Positions 8,101 through 16,573 are shown, counted from the first letter of the stretch. The stretch is 64,000 nucleotides of DNA from Amycolatopsis vastitatis (GCF_002234595.1 NZ_NMUL01000001.1:62001-126000), one strand, 5' to 3'. Made by a program: numbers and translations. Notes: a model not told the origin generated them from the sequence alone.

Positions 8101-8892
8101 GTGACCAGCGATCTGTGGATGACGGGCGACGCGTACGAGGCGTACATCGGGCGGTGGAGCCGGCGCGTCGCCGAGAGGTTCGTGCGGCAGCTCGGTGTGC
8201 CGGCGAGCCGGCGCTGGCTCGACGTCGGCTGCGGCACCGGAGCGCTGACGTCGGCCGTGCTGGCCGCGGCCGACCCCGCGGAAGTCGTCGGCGTCGACCC
8301 GTCCGAAGGATTCTTGACGACCGCCCGCGCCGCGGTGACCGACCCGCGCGCGTCGTTCGAGACCGCCGACGCGCGATCGTTGCCGTTTCCCGACGACCGC
8401 TTCGACGTCGTCGTGACCGGCCTGGTCCTCAACTTCGTGCCCGAACCGGCGAAGGCCGCGGCGGAGATCGCGCGCGTGACCGCGCCCGGCGGGCTGGCCG
8501 CCGCCTACCTCTGGGACCTGGCCGAAGGCATGCAGCTGATCCGCCACTTCTGGGAGGCGGCCGCCGAACTGGACCCCGCCACGGTCGCCGAGCTGGACGA
8601 GGGCCGCCGGTTCACACTGTGCCGCCCGGAACCACTCGGCCGGCTGTGGACGGAAGCGGGCCTGACCGCGGTGTCCGTCGGCGAGATCAAGGTCCCGACG
8701 GTGTTCACCGGCTTCGACGACTACTGGACGCCGTTCCTCGGTGCCCAGGGCCCGGCACCGGCGTACCTGGCGACGCTGCCCGAGGCCCGCCGCACCCAGA
8801 TCCGCGAGCTGCTGCGCAGCCGCCTGCCGACGAACCCGGACGGCTCGATCCCGCTGACGGCCCGCGCGTGGGTCGTGCGCGGGACCGCCTGA
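8101..8892 (+). CDS. Class I SAM-dependent methyltransferase
   Basis: 263 residues. Motif I is WLDVGCGTGALTSAVL near residue 40. The acidic residue ending strand 2 is the D of VVGVDPSEG, and motif IV is DVVVTGLVLNFVPEP. Methyltransferase_11/UbiE-like topology; the substrate is unknown. A GTG start 29 bp after the MarR stop suggests a two-gene transcript. A strong hairpin follows and separates it from the convergent binding-protein gene. Confidence 0.88.
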   Translation: MTSDLWMTGDAYEAYIGRWSRRVAERFVRQLGVPASRRWLDVGCGTGALTSAVLAAADPAEVVGVDPSEGFLTTARAAVTDPRASFETADARSLPFPDDRFDVVVTGLVLNFVPEPAKAAAEIARVTAPGGLAAAYLWDLAEGMQLIRHFWEAAAELDPATVAELDEGRRFTLCRPEPLGRLWTEAGLTAVSVGEIKVPTVFTGFDDYWTPFLGAQGPAPAYLATLPEARRTQIRELLRSRLPTNPDGSIPLTARAWVVRGTA

Positions 8893-8895
8893 CCG

Positions 8896-8931
8896 CCGCG
8901 GGCCGCCCCCTTCCCCGGGGACGGCCCGCGG
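8896..8931. terminator. Bidirectional GC-rich hairpin
   Basis: Arms CCGCGGGCCG and CGGCCCGCGG with a 16-nt loop, between two convergent stop codons. There is no U-run, as is usual for actinobacterial terminators. Confidence 0.7.
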
Positions 8932-8937
8932 GGGCGC

Positions 8938-9858
8938 TCAGAGACCGGCCTGGGACAGCCAGTCCTTGGCGACGTCTTCGGCCCGCTCGTTGTCGGAGTC
9001 GACGCGCTTGTTGAGGTCCCGCATGACGTCGGTCGTCAGCTTCGCGCTGACCGCGTTCACGGCGTTCGCGAAGTCGGCGCCGCGCTCGTCGAGCACCTTC
9101 TTGTTCACCGCGGGCACGACGTTCTCGGTCGGCACGATGTTGAGGTCGTCCTTGAGCACCGTGTAGGCCGGGTCACCGGTCAGCGGGCTGACCGAGTCGA
9201 CCGGGATGACCGTGACCGCCCCGGACTTGAGCTGCTGGACGCGCGGCCCGGCTTCCTGGATGGTCTGGAAGGTGATGTTGGTCAGCTTGTAGACGTCCGT
9301 GAAGCCCTTGAAGCACGGAAGCCGCTTCTCGCACTCCGGGGGGCCCGCCATGACGACCTTGTCCAGCTTCTTCAGGTCGCTGATCGACGCGATGCCCTTG
9401 TCCTTGGCCAGGTCGGACTTGACGATGTAGGTGTTCTTGTCCTCGGCGGCCGCGAAGTTCAGCAGCGCGACACCGCTGGGCTCGAACAGCTTGGCCAGCT
9501 GGTCGTGCTCCTCCTGCGCGGTCTTGCCGGCTTCCTTGCCGAAGCCGGTGGTGATCGCCGCGCCCTGGTACTCCGGGACGAACTGAAGGTCACCGGACTT
9601 CAGCGACGGGTAGATCAGCTCCCGCGAGCCGAGGTTCAGCTTGCGGGTCACCGGGTAGCCCTTGGCCTCCAGCGCCTGCGCGTAGATCTCGGCGAGGATC
9701 TGGCTGTCGGTGAAGTTGAAGGAGGCGACGACGATCGGCGCCCCGCCCTTGCTCTGCGCGGCGGGCTTGTCACCGCTGCCGCTGCCGCCGCAGGCGGCCA
9801 AACCGAGCGTCGCCGCGACGGCCACCGCCACCACGGACGCGTTCCGGAACCAGCGCAC
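8938..9858 (-). CDS. Glycine betaine/choline ABC transporter substrate-binding lipoprotein (OpuAC-like)
   Basis: 306 residues from the GTG at 9858. A lipoprotein signal peptide is clear: VRWFRNAS n-region, hydrophobic VVAVAVAATLG, and lipobox LAAC with the acylated Cys near residue 21. The mature protein has the OpuAC pattern (IVVASFNFTDSQILAEIYAQALEAKG; LVPEYQGAAI-like FVPEYQGAAITTG; late DRGADFANAVNAVSAKLTTD). It would capture an osmoprotectant or choline-type ligand outside the membrane. It is divergent from the two permease genes, and the 138-bp gap must hold both promoters. No ATPase gene is adjacent. Confidence 0.88.
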   Translation of the reverse strand: MRWFRNASVVAVAVAATLGLAACGGSGSGDKPAAQSKGGAPIVVASFNFTDSQILAEIYAQALEAKGYPVTRKLNLGSRELIYPSLKSGDLQFVPEYQGAAITTGFGKEAGKTAQEEHDQLAKLFEPSGVALLNFAAAEDKNTYIVKSDLAKDKGIASISDLKKLDKVVMAGPPECEKRLPCFKGFTDVYKLTNITFQTIQEAGPRVQQLKSGAVTVIPVDSVSPLTGDPAYTVLKDDLNIVPTENVVPAVNKKVLDERGADFANAVNAVSAKLTTDVMRDLNKRVDSDNERAEDVAKDWLSQAGL

Positions 9859-9996
9859 GAATCCCCACTCCCTCGTCACTCGAACAGACGAAAGGACCCT
9901 AGCGCCGTGCACCGACAAGAATCCACATGTTGGGAGGAACCGCGCCAAATTCCCAGCCTGCGGAATTTGACCGCCCGATCGGGGTAGGGTCGGCCG

Positions 9997-10689
9997 GTGC
10001 ACGTGACCGCGGTGACGCCACTGGCCGCTGACAGCGGACCCCCGATCTTCCAGTGGAGGTGGGTGGACCGCAACGCCGACGTCATCGTCCAGCGACTGCT
10101 CGAGCACATCTCGCTGACGGCCGCGGCGCTCGGCATCGGCCTGGTCGTTTCGATCGCGCTGGCGGTGGTTTCGCTGCGCTACCGCTGGTCGTACGGGTTC
10201 ATCCTCAGCACCGCGGGCGCGCTGTACGTGATCCCGAGCCTGGGCGCGTTCGCCGTGCTGGTGCCGTTCTTCGGCCTGACGTTCGTCAACGCGATGATCC
10301 CGCTGGCGACGTACACGCTGCTCATCCTGGTCCGCAACATCGTCACCGGCGTCGACCAGGTGCCGAACGAGGTCCGCGAAGCCGCGATCGGCATGGGCTA
10401 CACACGCGGCAGGCTGCTGTGGCAGATCGAGCTGCCGCTGGCGCTGCCGGTGGTGATCGCGGGCCTGCGCGTCGCCGCCGTGACGACGATCGGCCTGGTG
10501 ACGGTCACCTCCATGCTCGGCCTCGGCGGCTTGGGTTATTTCATCCGCCACGGCATCCAGACGGCGACACCCAACCCGACGGAGATCATCGTCGGCATGG
10601 GCTTGTCGGTGGTCCTGGCGGTGGCCGTCGACCTCTTCCTCTGGCTCGGCGAGCGCCTGTTGACGCCCTGGACCCGGAGGACACGATGA
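9997..10689 (+). CDS. Osmoprotectant-type ABC transporter permease (OpuAB-like), first
   Basis: 230 residues with about five or six transmembrane segments and a BPD_transp_1 domain. The EAA loop that docks the ATPase is visible as EVREAAIGMGYTRGRLLWQIELPLALP near residue 128. The GTG at 9997 gives an N-terminus of about 40 residues before the first helix. The gene overlaps the second permease by 4 bp (ATGA), a sign of translational coupling. The partner binding protein is divergent; the ATPase must come from elsewhere in the genome. Confidence 0.88.
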   Translation: MHVTAVTPLAADSGPPIFQWRWVDRNADVIVQRLLEHISLTAAALGIGLVVSIALAVVSLRYRWSYGFILSTAGALYVIPSLGAFAVLVPFFGLTFVNAMIPLATYTLLILVRNIVTGVDQVPNEVREAAIGMGYTRGRLLWQIELPLALPVVIAGLRVAAVTTIGLVTVTSMLGLGGLGYFIRHGIQTATPNPTEIIVGMGLSVVLAVAVDLFLWLGERLLTPWTRRTR

Positions 10690-11396
10690 GCTTCCTCGAC
10701 CAGCTGAACGCCTGGCTCGCCGAGCCGCACCGCTGGAGCTGGACCGACCGGGCGGGCATCCCCTACCGGACGCTGGAGCACCTCAGGTTTTCCCTCCTGG
10801 CGCTGGTGATCGCGGCAGTGCTGACGATCCCGGCGGCGTTGTGGCTGGCCCACTACCGCCGCGGCGCGTTCCTCGCGAGCAGCGCGGTGAACATCGGCCG
10901 CGCGGTCCCGAGCTTCGGGCTGATCATCCTGTTCTGGTTCCTGGCGAGCCGCTGGGAGCTGGACACGACGTTCTGGCCGCTGCTGCTGGCCCTGGTCGCC
11001 CTGGCGATGCCACCGCTGTTCACCAACACCTACGCCGGCGTGGTGTCCCTGGAGCAGGACACAGTGGACGCCGCCCGCGGCACGGGCTACCGCGAGTGGC
11101 AGATCATGCTGCGTCTCGAGTTCCCCCTGGCATCCCCGGTGATCCTGGCGGGCGCGCGGGTGTCGTTCCTCCAGCTGATCGCGACGGTGGCGATCGGAGC
11201 GATCGTCAACGACGGAGGCGGCCTGGGCCGCTACATAGTCGACGGCTTCGCCCTCGGCGCCCAGGGCTACGGCGAGATCTTCGCCGGCGGCCTGGCGGCC
11301 GTGGTGCTGGCTCTCCTGTGCGACGGCATCTTCGCGCTGCTCGTCCGCGCGGCGACCCCTCGGGGTCTCGCCCTGCAGAACGCCCGGCGCGGGTAA
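10686..11396 (+). CDS. Osmoprotectant-type ABC transporter permease (OpuAB-like), second
   Basis: 236 residues, a paralogue of the first permease. Its EAA loop reads DTVDAARGTGYREWQIMLRLEFPLASP, followed by the family sequence ILAGARVSFLQLIATVAIGAIV. The two permeases would form a heterodimeric channel. The start ATG overlaps the upstream stop. No gene follows on this strand; a repeat-bearing intergenic region comes next. Confidence 0.9.
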   Translation: MSFLDQLNAWLAEPHRWSWTDRAGIPYRTLEHLRFSLLALVIAAVLTIPAALWLAHYRRGAFLASSAVNIGRAVPSFGLIILFWFLASRWELDTTFWPLLLALVALAMPPLFTNTYAGVVSLEQDTVDAARGTGYREWQIMLRLEFPLASPVILAGARVSFLQLIATVAIGAIVNDGGGLGRYIVDGFALGAQGYGEIFAGGLAAVVLALLCDGIFALLVRAATPRGLALQNARRG

Positions 11397-11739
11397 TCCC
11401 GCTCGGCGGGGACGGTCCGCGCCCCCTTCGGGGCCCCACCCCCACCCCTCCCAGCCAGGTTTCCGGCGAAATCGATCGCCGGTGCGGTGCTCCACGTGCG
11501 AAACGCGCACGCGGGCTGCCCGCTGGTGTCGCGGATGACTCATTCCGGACGTACAAGGTCCCCCATGACTCATTCGCGACACTCCGAACCACGGGCCGCC
11601 GACGGCGACCAGCGGCAGCGTGGCGAGTCGGACGACGGCGGCCGCCACGCACTCCGGCCAGCCGGCAGCCGCTCCGAAGTCCTGGTTCCGGCGACTTCGC
11701 AGGCGCCGAGTCTCGCAAGCCGGTGCCGGCCACATCGCG
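11397..11739. other. 343-bp intergenic region
   Basis: No supportable gene. After the permease stop there is a C-rich run, then a repeat element (11527-11582), then the 3' side of the convergent cadD-like gene. I see no clear terminator hairpin other than the repeat itself. Confidence 0.6.
11527..11582. repeat. ATGACTCATTC repeat element
   Basis: Two direct copies of ATGACTCATTC (GATGACTCATTCCGGAC and CATGACTCATTCGCGAC) lie inside outer GTCGCG / CGCGAC arms. The element is therefore partly palindromic and partly tandem. It sits between convergent genes and resembles a dispersed intergenic repeat; only one copy occurs in this window. Confidence 0.5.
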
Positions 11740-12309
11740 CTAGAACGCGCCGAGCAGGATCAGCACGCCGAGCGCGATCAGCACCGCCGGTAGCACCACG
11801 TGCCCCCACCGCGCGAGCACCTGGGCGACGCCCGGACGGGTCGCGAGGAACCGCCCGGCGACGCACCACACCGCGACGCCCACCAGGAACACCACCACGT
11901 AACCGGCCAGGCCCGAGGGCCCGGTCGCGGCGAACGCGGGGACGTACACGCCGACGTTGTCACCGCCGTTGGCGAAGCACACCGTCGCGATCCCGAGCAG
12001 TCCGGTCGCCGGCGCGGGCCCGTCGTCGTCCTGACGCCGTGCCTGCCAGGCCGCCCGGATCCCGAGCAGCACCGGCAGCACGCCCAGCCAGCGGACGGCA
12101 CCGTCCGGCAGCAGCCCGGCCCCCAGCGCTCCCGCGACCGACACGGCGAGGATCGCCGCGAAGCCGAGGAACTGCCCGGCCACGACCTTGAGCCGGCCAC
12201 GCCGTCCGGCCGCCTGGCCGAAGAACACCGCGAGCAGCACCAGGTCGTCGACGTTCGTCACCGCGAACATCGCGGCCGCGCGTCCGAGCAGTCCGCCGTC
12301 CAACCCCAC
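11740..12309 (-). CDS. Cadmium resistance transporter, CadD family
   Basis: 189 residues and about five or six transmembrane segments. CadD proteins export Cd2+ or Zn2+. The recognisable pattern is FAVTNVDDLVLLAVFFG near the N-terminus, with the paired Asp in a membrane helix, and its repeat VCFANGGDNVGVYVPAFA near the middle (N-x-x-D-N-V). A GTG at 12309 starts the protein just before the first helix. It is divergent from a GNAT gene with a 53-bp gap. No metal-sensing regulator is adjacent. Confidence 0.85.
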   Translation of the reverse strand: MGLDGGLLGRAAAMFAVTNVDDLVLLAVFFGQAAGRRGRLKVVAGQFLGFAAILAVSVAGALGAGLLPDGAVRWLGVLPVLLGIRAAWQARRQDDDGPAPATGLLGIATVCFANGGDNVGVYVPAFAATGPSGLAGYVVVFLVGVAVWCVAGRFLATRPGVAQVLARWGHVVLPAVLIALGVLILLGAF

Positions 12310-12362
12310 CCTCCCGGTAAACCGCTTGGCGAAGGCCGGCGCGGCACAGGACGATTCTGCCC

Positions 12363-13298
12363 ATGCCCGCCACCACGCGCCGCGGTTACTCCGGTCCGGA
12401 GGACCTGCGGGCCATGCAGAGCCTGGCCCGGCGGATCTGGTCGAAGGCGAGTTCGGTGCACGTCGGGGATCTCGCGTGGCAGCGGTTCCAGCACGTCGGC
12501 CGTGAAGCCGAGTGGCCGACTGTGCTGTGGGAAGCGGGCGGCGAAGTCGTCGCGTGGGGCTGGCTTTCGCTACCCGGTGAACTGGCGCTGCTCGTCGATC
12601 CGGCGCGCCCTGAGCTCGCGTCCGAAGTGCTCGGCTGGTTCGAAGACACCGCCTCCGCCGCCGAGCTCACTGTCACTGTGCTCGACGCCGAAAAGCATGT
12701 CGTCGCCGCGCTGGAGCGAAGCGGTTACGCGCTTCAGGAGAGTCCTGTTTTCCAGTCGTATATGTCTCGCCTCCTCGTGGATCTGCCCGAGCCCAAGGTG
12801 CCCGGTGGGTTCACCGTCCGGCCGGTCGGCCCGGACGATCTCGAACGGCGCGTGGCCGTGCACCGCGCGGTCTGGCACCCGTCACGGGTGACCGGACCGA
12901 GCTACCGGAACGTCATGGCCGCCTGGCCGTATCGCGCCGAACTGGATTGGGTCGCAGAAGCACCCGACGGCCGGTTCGCCGCTCAGTGCCTGATCTGGCT
13001 CGACGAGCGCAATGCCGTCGGCGAGCTGGAGCCCGTCGGAACTTTGCCGGAGTTCCGTCGCACCGGGCTCGCCCGCGCGGTGTGCCTCGCCGCGCTGCGC
13101 GCGGCCCACCACGCCGGCGCTCGCGAAGCCGTCGTATATCCGGTGATCGGTCATCCGAAATCCGTTGCTGCCCTCCCGTTGTATCGAGATCTGGGCTTCC
13201 GCCCGTATGCCCGCACCCTCACCTTCACGCGGACCCGCCGTCGTATCCCTCCTTCCCCGGGGTCCGCGTCCCCGGAGGGCGCCTACCAACGAACGTAG
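12363..13298 (+). CDS. GNAT family N-acetyltransferase, two-domain
   Basis: 311 residues, roughly two GNAT folds. The C-terminal half (about 140-300) is the complete one, with V-G-T-L-P-E-F-R-R-T-G-L-A-R near residue 225 as the acetyl-CoA pyrophosphate loop, and PLYRDLGFRPYARTLTF at the end. The N-terminal half is more degenerate. The acceptor is unknown. Codon use has noticeably more A/T at third positions than its neighbours in places, which might mean recent acquisition, though the evidence is slight. Confidence 0.85.
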   Translation: MPATTRRGYSGPEDLRAMQSLARRIWSKASSVHVGDLAWQRFQHVGREAEWPTVLWEAGGEVVAWGWLSLPGELALLVDPARPELASEVLGWFEDTASAAELTVTVLDAEKHVVAALERSGYALQESPVFQSYMSRLLVDLPEPKVPGGFTVRPVGPDDLERRVAVHRAVWHPSRVTGPSYRNVMAAWPYRAELDWVAEAPDGRFAAQCLIWLDERNAVGELEPVGTLPEFRRTGLARAVCLAALRAAHHAGAREAVVYPVIGHPKSVAALPLYRDLGFRPYARTLTFTRTRRRIPPSPGSASPEGAYQRT

Positions 13299-13345
13299 CG
13301 CGGCGGCCGGCCCGCCTGTCCGTTTCGGCGGCCTCCGGCGGCAGG

Positions 13346-13375
13346 TTGTCCACATCGGGGCAGCCCTGTGGACAA
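13346..13375. promoter_or_regulatory. Inverted pair of DnaA-box-like 9-mers
   Basis: TTGTCCACA at 13346-13354 and its inverse TGTGGACAA at 13367-13375 are separated by 12 nt, between the convergent GNAT and ammonia-lyase genes. Both match the high-GC actinobacterial DnaA-box form exactly. The same sequence can fold into a hairpin (GTTGTCCACA arms), so a terminator is an equally good reading. Confidence 0.4.
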
Positions 13376-13533
13376 CTCGGTGGATTCCTTTGCTGCGGCC
13401 CGAAACGTCGGTGTCGCGCGATAGCGTCGAGACGGGGGGGGCGCCCCCGCGGGCCGAGGGGTGAACAGCGGCGAAACGCGCGGACCAACGAGGCAGAAAG
13501 CCTTCGTAGCAAAGGAGAATTGGCCCAGCGGAT

Positions 13534-14982
13534 TCAGGTGAGCGTGAACAGGTCGTCGAAGTAAGCCGCCCGGCAAGCAGCGATCAACCGTGAGACTTCG
13601 GGGCCGAGCGAACGGTCCTCGTCGACCGGCGGCACCACCGACCGCACCCACTCGTACGCCGCGCGAAGACCCGGAACGCCATCGCCGCCGGCCAAGTACC
13701 GAGCCTGCGAGCCCGTGATCAGCTCGCACGCCGTGATCGCGAAGAGGTGCGAAGCGGCCTCGCGCAGTTGCTCACCGGCGGCCGCCGCAAAGGCTTGCAC
13801 GTCCTCCTGACCGGCCGAAGTGTCGATCGAGCCGAGGGTCGCCGGTGTCGCGAGCCGGCGCAGTGCCTGCAGTTCGCCGACCGCTCGCTTGTGCAGCGGC
13901 GCCAATCCCGCCCGCGGCCCCGGATCCGCCGTGAGCTGCGCCGGGAGACCGCTGAACCGCTCGTCGAGCAGCCGGTGCGTCCGCTGCACCGAAATCTCGC
14001 CCAGGTGCACCAGCGCGGCCGTCACCGCGTCCATCCGCAGGCTCAGGTCCACCGCGTGATAGCCGGTCCCCGGCAGGAACGCACCGTCGACGAAAGACGG
14101 CGAATCGCCGGGCATCGTCTCCCAGCGCCGCCAGGTCTCGTGCAGGTCGGTGTTGACGCGGGACGCGTGGGCGAGCGCTCGCGGCGCGACCCGCACCGAA
14201 AGCGGGGCCTGGACGACGCCGGGCCGTACGGGACCGATTCCGGCCAGGGAATTCAGCTCGTGCAGCAGCGTTCGCAGGTGGTCGTCACCGCCCGCCATGA
14301 CCGGTGAGAAGACCTCGCGCGGCGCGCCGAGGACGTCGATCGCCATCGCTTCGGTGAGCGTCTGCAAGTCGATGAGCTGCTGGGTTTCGGTCCAGCCGCG
14401 TTGCGCGTGCGTCATCGCTAGCGGAGATCCCTGCAGCAGGGAAGCACCTTCCTTCGGCCCGAGGACGTACGGCTCGGCGCCGCGCGCGGCGAGCGCCGAA
14501 GCGGCCGGGACCTCCACGCCGTCCTCCAGCACCGTGCCGATGCCGAGGAACGTCTGGAAGGCGTGCGCCAGCGGGATGATCTCGCCCGAGCTGCCGAGGC
14601 CGGAGCGCGGGACCGCCGGCGTGAAGCCGTCGTTCAGGCGGTCCACCAGGAACTGCACCAGCTCCGGGCTCACCCCCGACCACGGCCGCAGGAAGTCGCG
14701 CAGCCGGACGACGAGCAGCGCGCGGACGTCCTCGGACGGGAGCCACGGCGGCCCGCCGACGGCGCGGCCGACCAGCAGGTTGCGCTGGTGCTCGGCCTGT
14801 TGCCCCGCGTCGAGGACGACGCCCGCGAGGCGGCCCATCCCGGTGGTGACGCCGTAGACCGGATTCTCTCGCTCCGCAAGCGCCGTCAAGAGCACTTCCC
14901 GGCGTCGCTTCAACGTCTCCACCAGCGGTTTGTCCAGAACCAACCGTTCACTGTCGGCGAACTCGCTGTCGGAGACGATCAT
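13534..14982 (-). CDS. MIO-dependent aromatic amino acid ammonia-lyase (HAL/PAL family)
   Basis: 482 residues, near normal length. Family members remove ammonia from His, Phe or Tyr, or shift it as aminomutases. Visible: the catalytic tyrosine in VYGVTTGMGR (Y43), the EHQRNLLVGRAVGG block, and the MIO-forming region GLGSSGEIIPLAHAF (S131-S132-G133, where most members have Ala-Ser-Gly). VQAPLSVRVAP corresponds to VQDxYSLR. The Ser-Ser-Gly core and the divergent selectivity loop mean the substrate cannot be named, and a hutH call would be unsafe. The start ATG overlaps the ornithine-cyclodeaminase-like gene stop. Confidence 0.85.
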   Translation of the reverse strand: MIVSDSEFADSERLVLDKPLVETLKRRREVLLTALAERENPVYGVTTGMGRLAGVVLDAGQQAEHQRNLLVGRAVGGPPWLPSEDVRALLVVRLRDFLRPWSGVSPELVQFLVDRLNDGFTPAVPRSGLGSSGEIIPLAHAFQTFLGIGTVLEDGVEVPAASALAARGAEPYVLGPKEGASLLQGSPLAMTHAQRGWTETQQLIDLQTLTEAMAIDVLGAPREVFSPVMAGGDDHLRTLLHELNSLAGIGPVRPGVVQAPLSVRVAPRALAHASRVNTDLHETWRRWETMPGDSPSFVDGAFLPGTGYHAVDLSLRMDAVTAALVHLGEISVQRTHRLLDERFSGLPAQLTADPGPRAGLAPLHKRAVGELQALRRLATPATLGSIDTSAGQEDVQAFAAAAGEQLREAASHLFAITACELITGSQARYLAGGDGVPGLRAAYEWVRSVVPPVDEDRSLGPEVSRLIAACRAAYFDDLFTLT

Positions 14983-15986
14983 CGGTAGGGCAGCATGGTG
15001 CCGACGCCGGAAGCCTCGGCACGGGCGAGGATCATGTCCGCCACCGCGATGTCCGTTGTGGACAGTCCGCGGTGCCAGAACAGGATCCGTTCGGCGTCGT
15101 GCTCGCGGCCAGGCCTCTTCCCGGCCACGATGTCGCCGATCTCGGCGTGGACCTTGTCCTCGGTGAGGAGGCCGGCGTTGAGCTGCGGGCGCAGGGCGCC
15201 GAACCGTGGGTTGCCGGACCGCGATTCGCGCCAGTCGTCGACGACGAGCTTGTCGATGTCGTCGAGCAGCGTGAGTTCGAGCGCGCTGATCGTGCCGTAG
15301 GGCACCAGGAAGGTGCCCGGCCGGAGGAACTCGCGGCGCACCAGCGCCTCGGGCTCGACGAGCCGGGACGCCTCGACCTGGATGTCCGCGCCGTCCAGGG
15401 TCTCCTCGGCCGTGGCACAGACGCGGACGTCCTTGCCGAGCCGCTCGGACAGCCGGCGGCCGAAGTCCTCCCGCGACCCCGGACGCTTGCTGGTCACGCG
15501 GATCTCGGCGAAGTCGAACAACGAGTCCAGCAGCACGACGTTCCACCAGGCGGTACCGCGGGCGCCGATGTGCCCAAGCACCCGTGAATCCGGGCGGGCC
15601 AGGTACTTCGCGCCGACGGCGGTCATCGCGCCGGTGCGGGCCTCGGTGATCATCGTGCCGTCGACGATCGCCCGCGGCATGCCGGTGTCCGGGTCGAGCA
15701 GCAGGATCAACGCCATTTCCGAAGGGAGGCCCCGTTCGAAGTTCCCCACGAAGTCACCGACGACCTTCACACCACTGACCTGCTTCGAGGACAGGTGGCC
15801 GCGGAGGATGTTGAAGTGGCCCTTGCCGCCGTTGTCCGGCACGAGGTGCGTACGCGGCTCGAAGACGACCTGACCACGGCCGTGGTCGGCGAGCACGTCC
15901 TCGACCGCGCCGACGATGTCCGCGTCCGTGACGCCGAGCGCGTCGATGTCGGCACCGGTCAGGTACCGGAGCCAGACGGACGTCAC
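14979..15986 (-). CDS. Ornithine cyclodeaminase / mu-crystallin family protein
   Basis: 335 residues from a GTG at 15986 that overlaps the upstream stop (GTGA). The family includes ornithine cyclodeaminase, alanine dehydrogenase, and NAD-dependent enzymes that make or reduce imino acids. The Rossmann region is VLGHIGARGTAWWNVVLLDSL (family G-x-G-x-x-G position, here G-A-R-G, slightly unusual). The preceding MTEARTGAMTAVGAKYLAR-like stretch (residues near 110) is diagnostic. It lies between a YbaK-type editing protein and an ammonia-lyase in one operon, which points to metabolism of a non-standard amino acid. Confidence 0.85.
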   Translation of the reverse strand: MTSVWLRYLTGADIDALGVTDADIVGAVEDVLADHGRGQVVFEPRTHLVPDNGGKGHFNILRGHLSSKQVSGVKVVGDFVGNFERGLPSEMALILLLDPDTGMPRAIVDGTMITEARTGAMTAVGAKYLARPDSRVLGHIGARGTAWWNVVLLDSLFDFAEIRVTSKRPGSREDFGRRLSERLGKDVRVCATAEETLDGADIQVEASRLVEPEALVRREFLRPGTFLVPYGTISALELTLLDDIDKLVVDDWRESRSGNPRFGALRPQLNAGLLTEDKVHAEIGDIVAGKRPGREHDAERILFWHRGLSTTDIAVADMILARAEASGVGTMLPYR

Positions 15987-16525
15987 CGGGCGAGGTCCTC
16001 GACGACCTCCGCCCCGGGCAACGCGGCCAGCGCGGCGCCGGAGATCAGCAGCTTGCTGCCGCGGATCCCGCTGCCGATGACGAGCTCGGGTGCGTCGGCG
16101 ACCCGCCGGTCGATCAGGATGGGCCATTCGGCGGGCAGGCCGACCGGCGTGATGCCGCCGTACTCCATCCCGGTCAGCGCGACGGCTTCGTCCATCGGTG
16201 CGAACGACGCCTTGCGGACGTCGAGGCGGCGCTTGATCACGCCGTTGACGTCGGCGCGGGTGGTCGCGAGCACGAGCGCGGCCGCGAAGCGGACTTCGCC
16301 CGCTCGCTTGCCGGCGACGACGACGCAGTTCGCGGACGCCTCGAGCGACGAGCCGTACGCCTCGCAGAAGGCGGCGGTGTCGGCGAGCGACGGGTCGATC
16401 TCGGTGACACCGACGGCGTCCGGGTCGGCGAGCGCGGCCAGGGCCTTGGCGACGGGCTCGGCGAGCAGATCAGTGCGCGTGGGGGCGGGAACGACGGTGA
16501 GGCTCCCGGCGATCGTCCAGGTCAT
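15983..16525 (-). CDS. YbaK/EbsC-family aminoacyl-tRNA deacylase
   Basis: 180 residues with the YbaK/prolyl-tRNA editing fold: NCVVVAGKRAGEVRFAAALVLATTRADVN in the middle and EYGGITPVGLP near residue 120. The conserved lysine and GG-x-x-P-x-G motif line the editing pocket. Free-standing members hydrolyse mischarged tRNAs. It is the first gene of a three-gene operon whose members overlap by 4 bp each. It may protect the cell from an amino acid analogue handled by the two downstream enzymes. Confidence 0.85.
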   Translation of the reverse strand: MTWTIAGSLTVVPAPTRTDLLAEPVAKALAALADPDAVGVTEIDPSLADTAAFCEAYGSSLEASANCVVVAGKRAGEVRFAAALVLATTRADVNGVIKRRLDVRKASFAPMDEAVALTGMEYGGITPVGLPAEWPILIDRRVADAPELVIGSGIRGSKLLISGAALAALPGAEVVEDLAR

Positions 16526-16538
16526 GACCCCATTAAAG

Positions 16539-16564
16539 CGTCCCCGCCCGATGTGGCGGGGACG
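16539..16564 (-). terminator. GC-rich hairpin after DUF2516 gene
   Basis: Arms CGTCCCCGCC and GGCGGGGACG, 6-nt loop, directly after the DUF2516 stop and before the YbaK start. Confidence 0.65.
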
Positions 16565-16573
16565 GGAAGGAAC

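Noticed and set aside
13534..16525. Histidine utilisation (hut) operon
   Set aside because: There is no urocanase, imidazolonepropionase or HutR-type gene, and the MIO triad is not the usual one.
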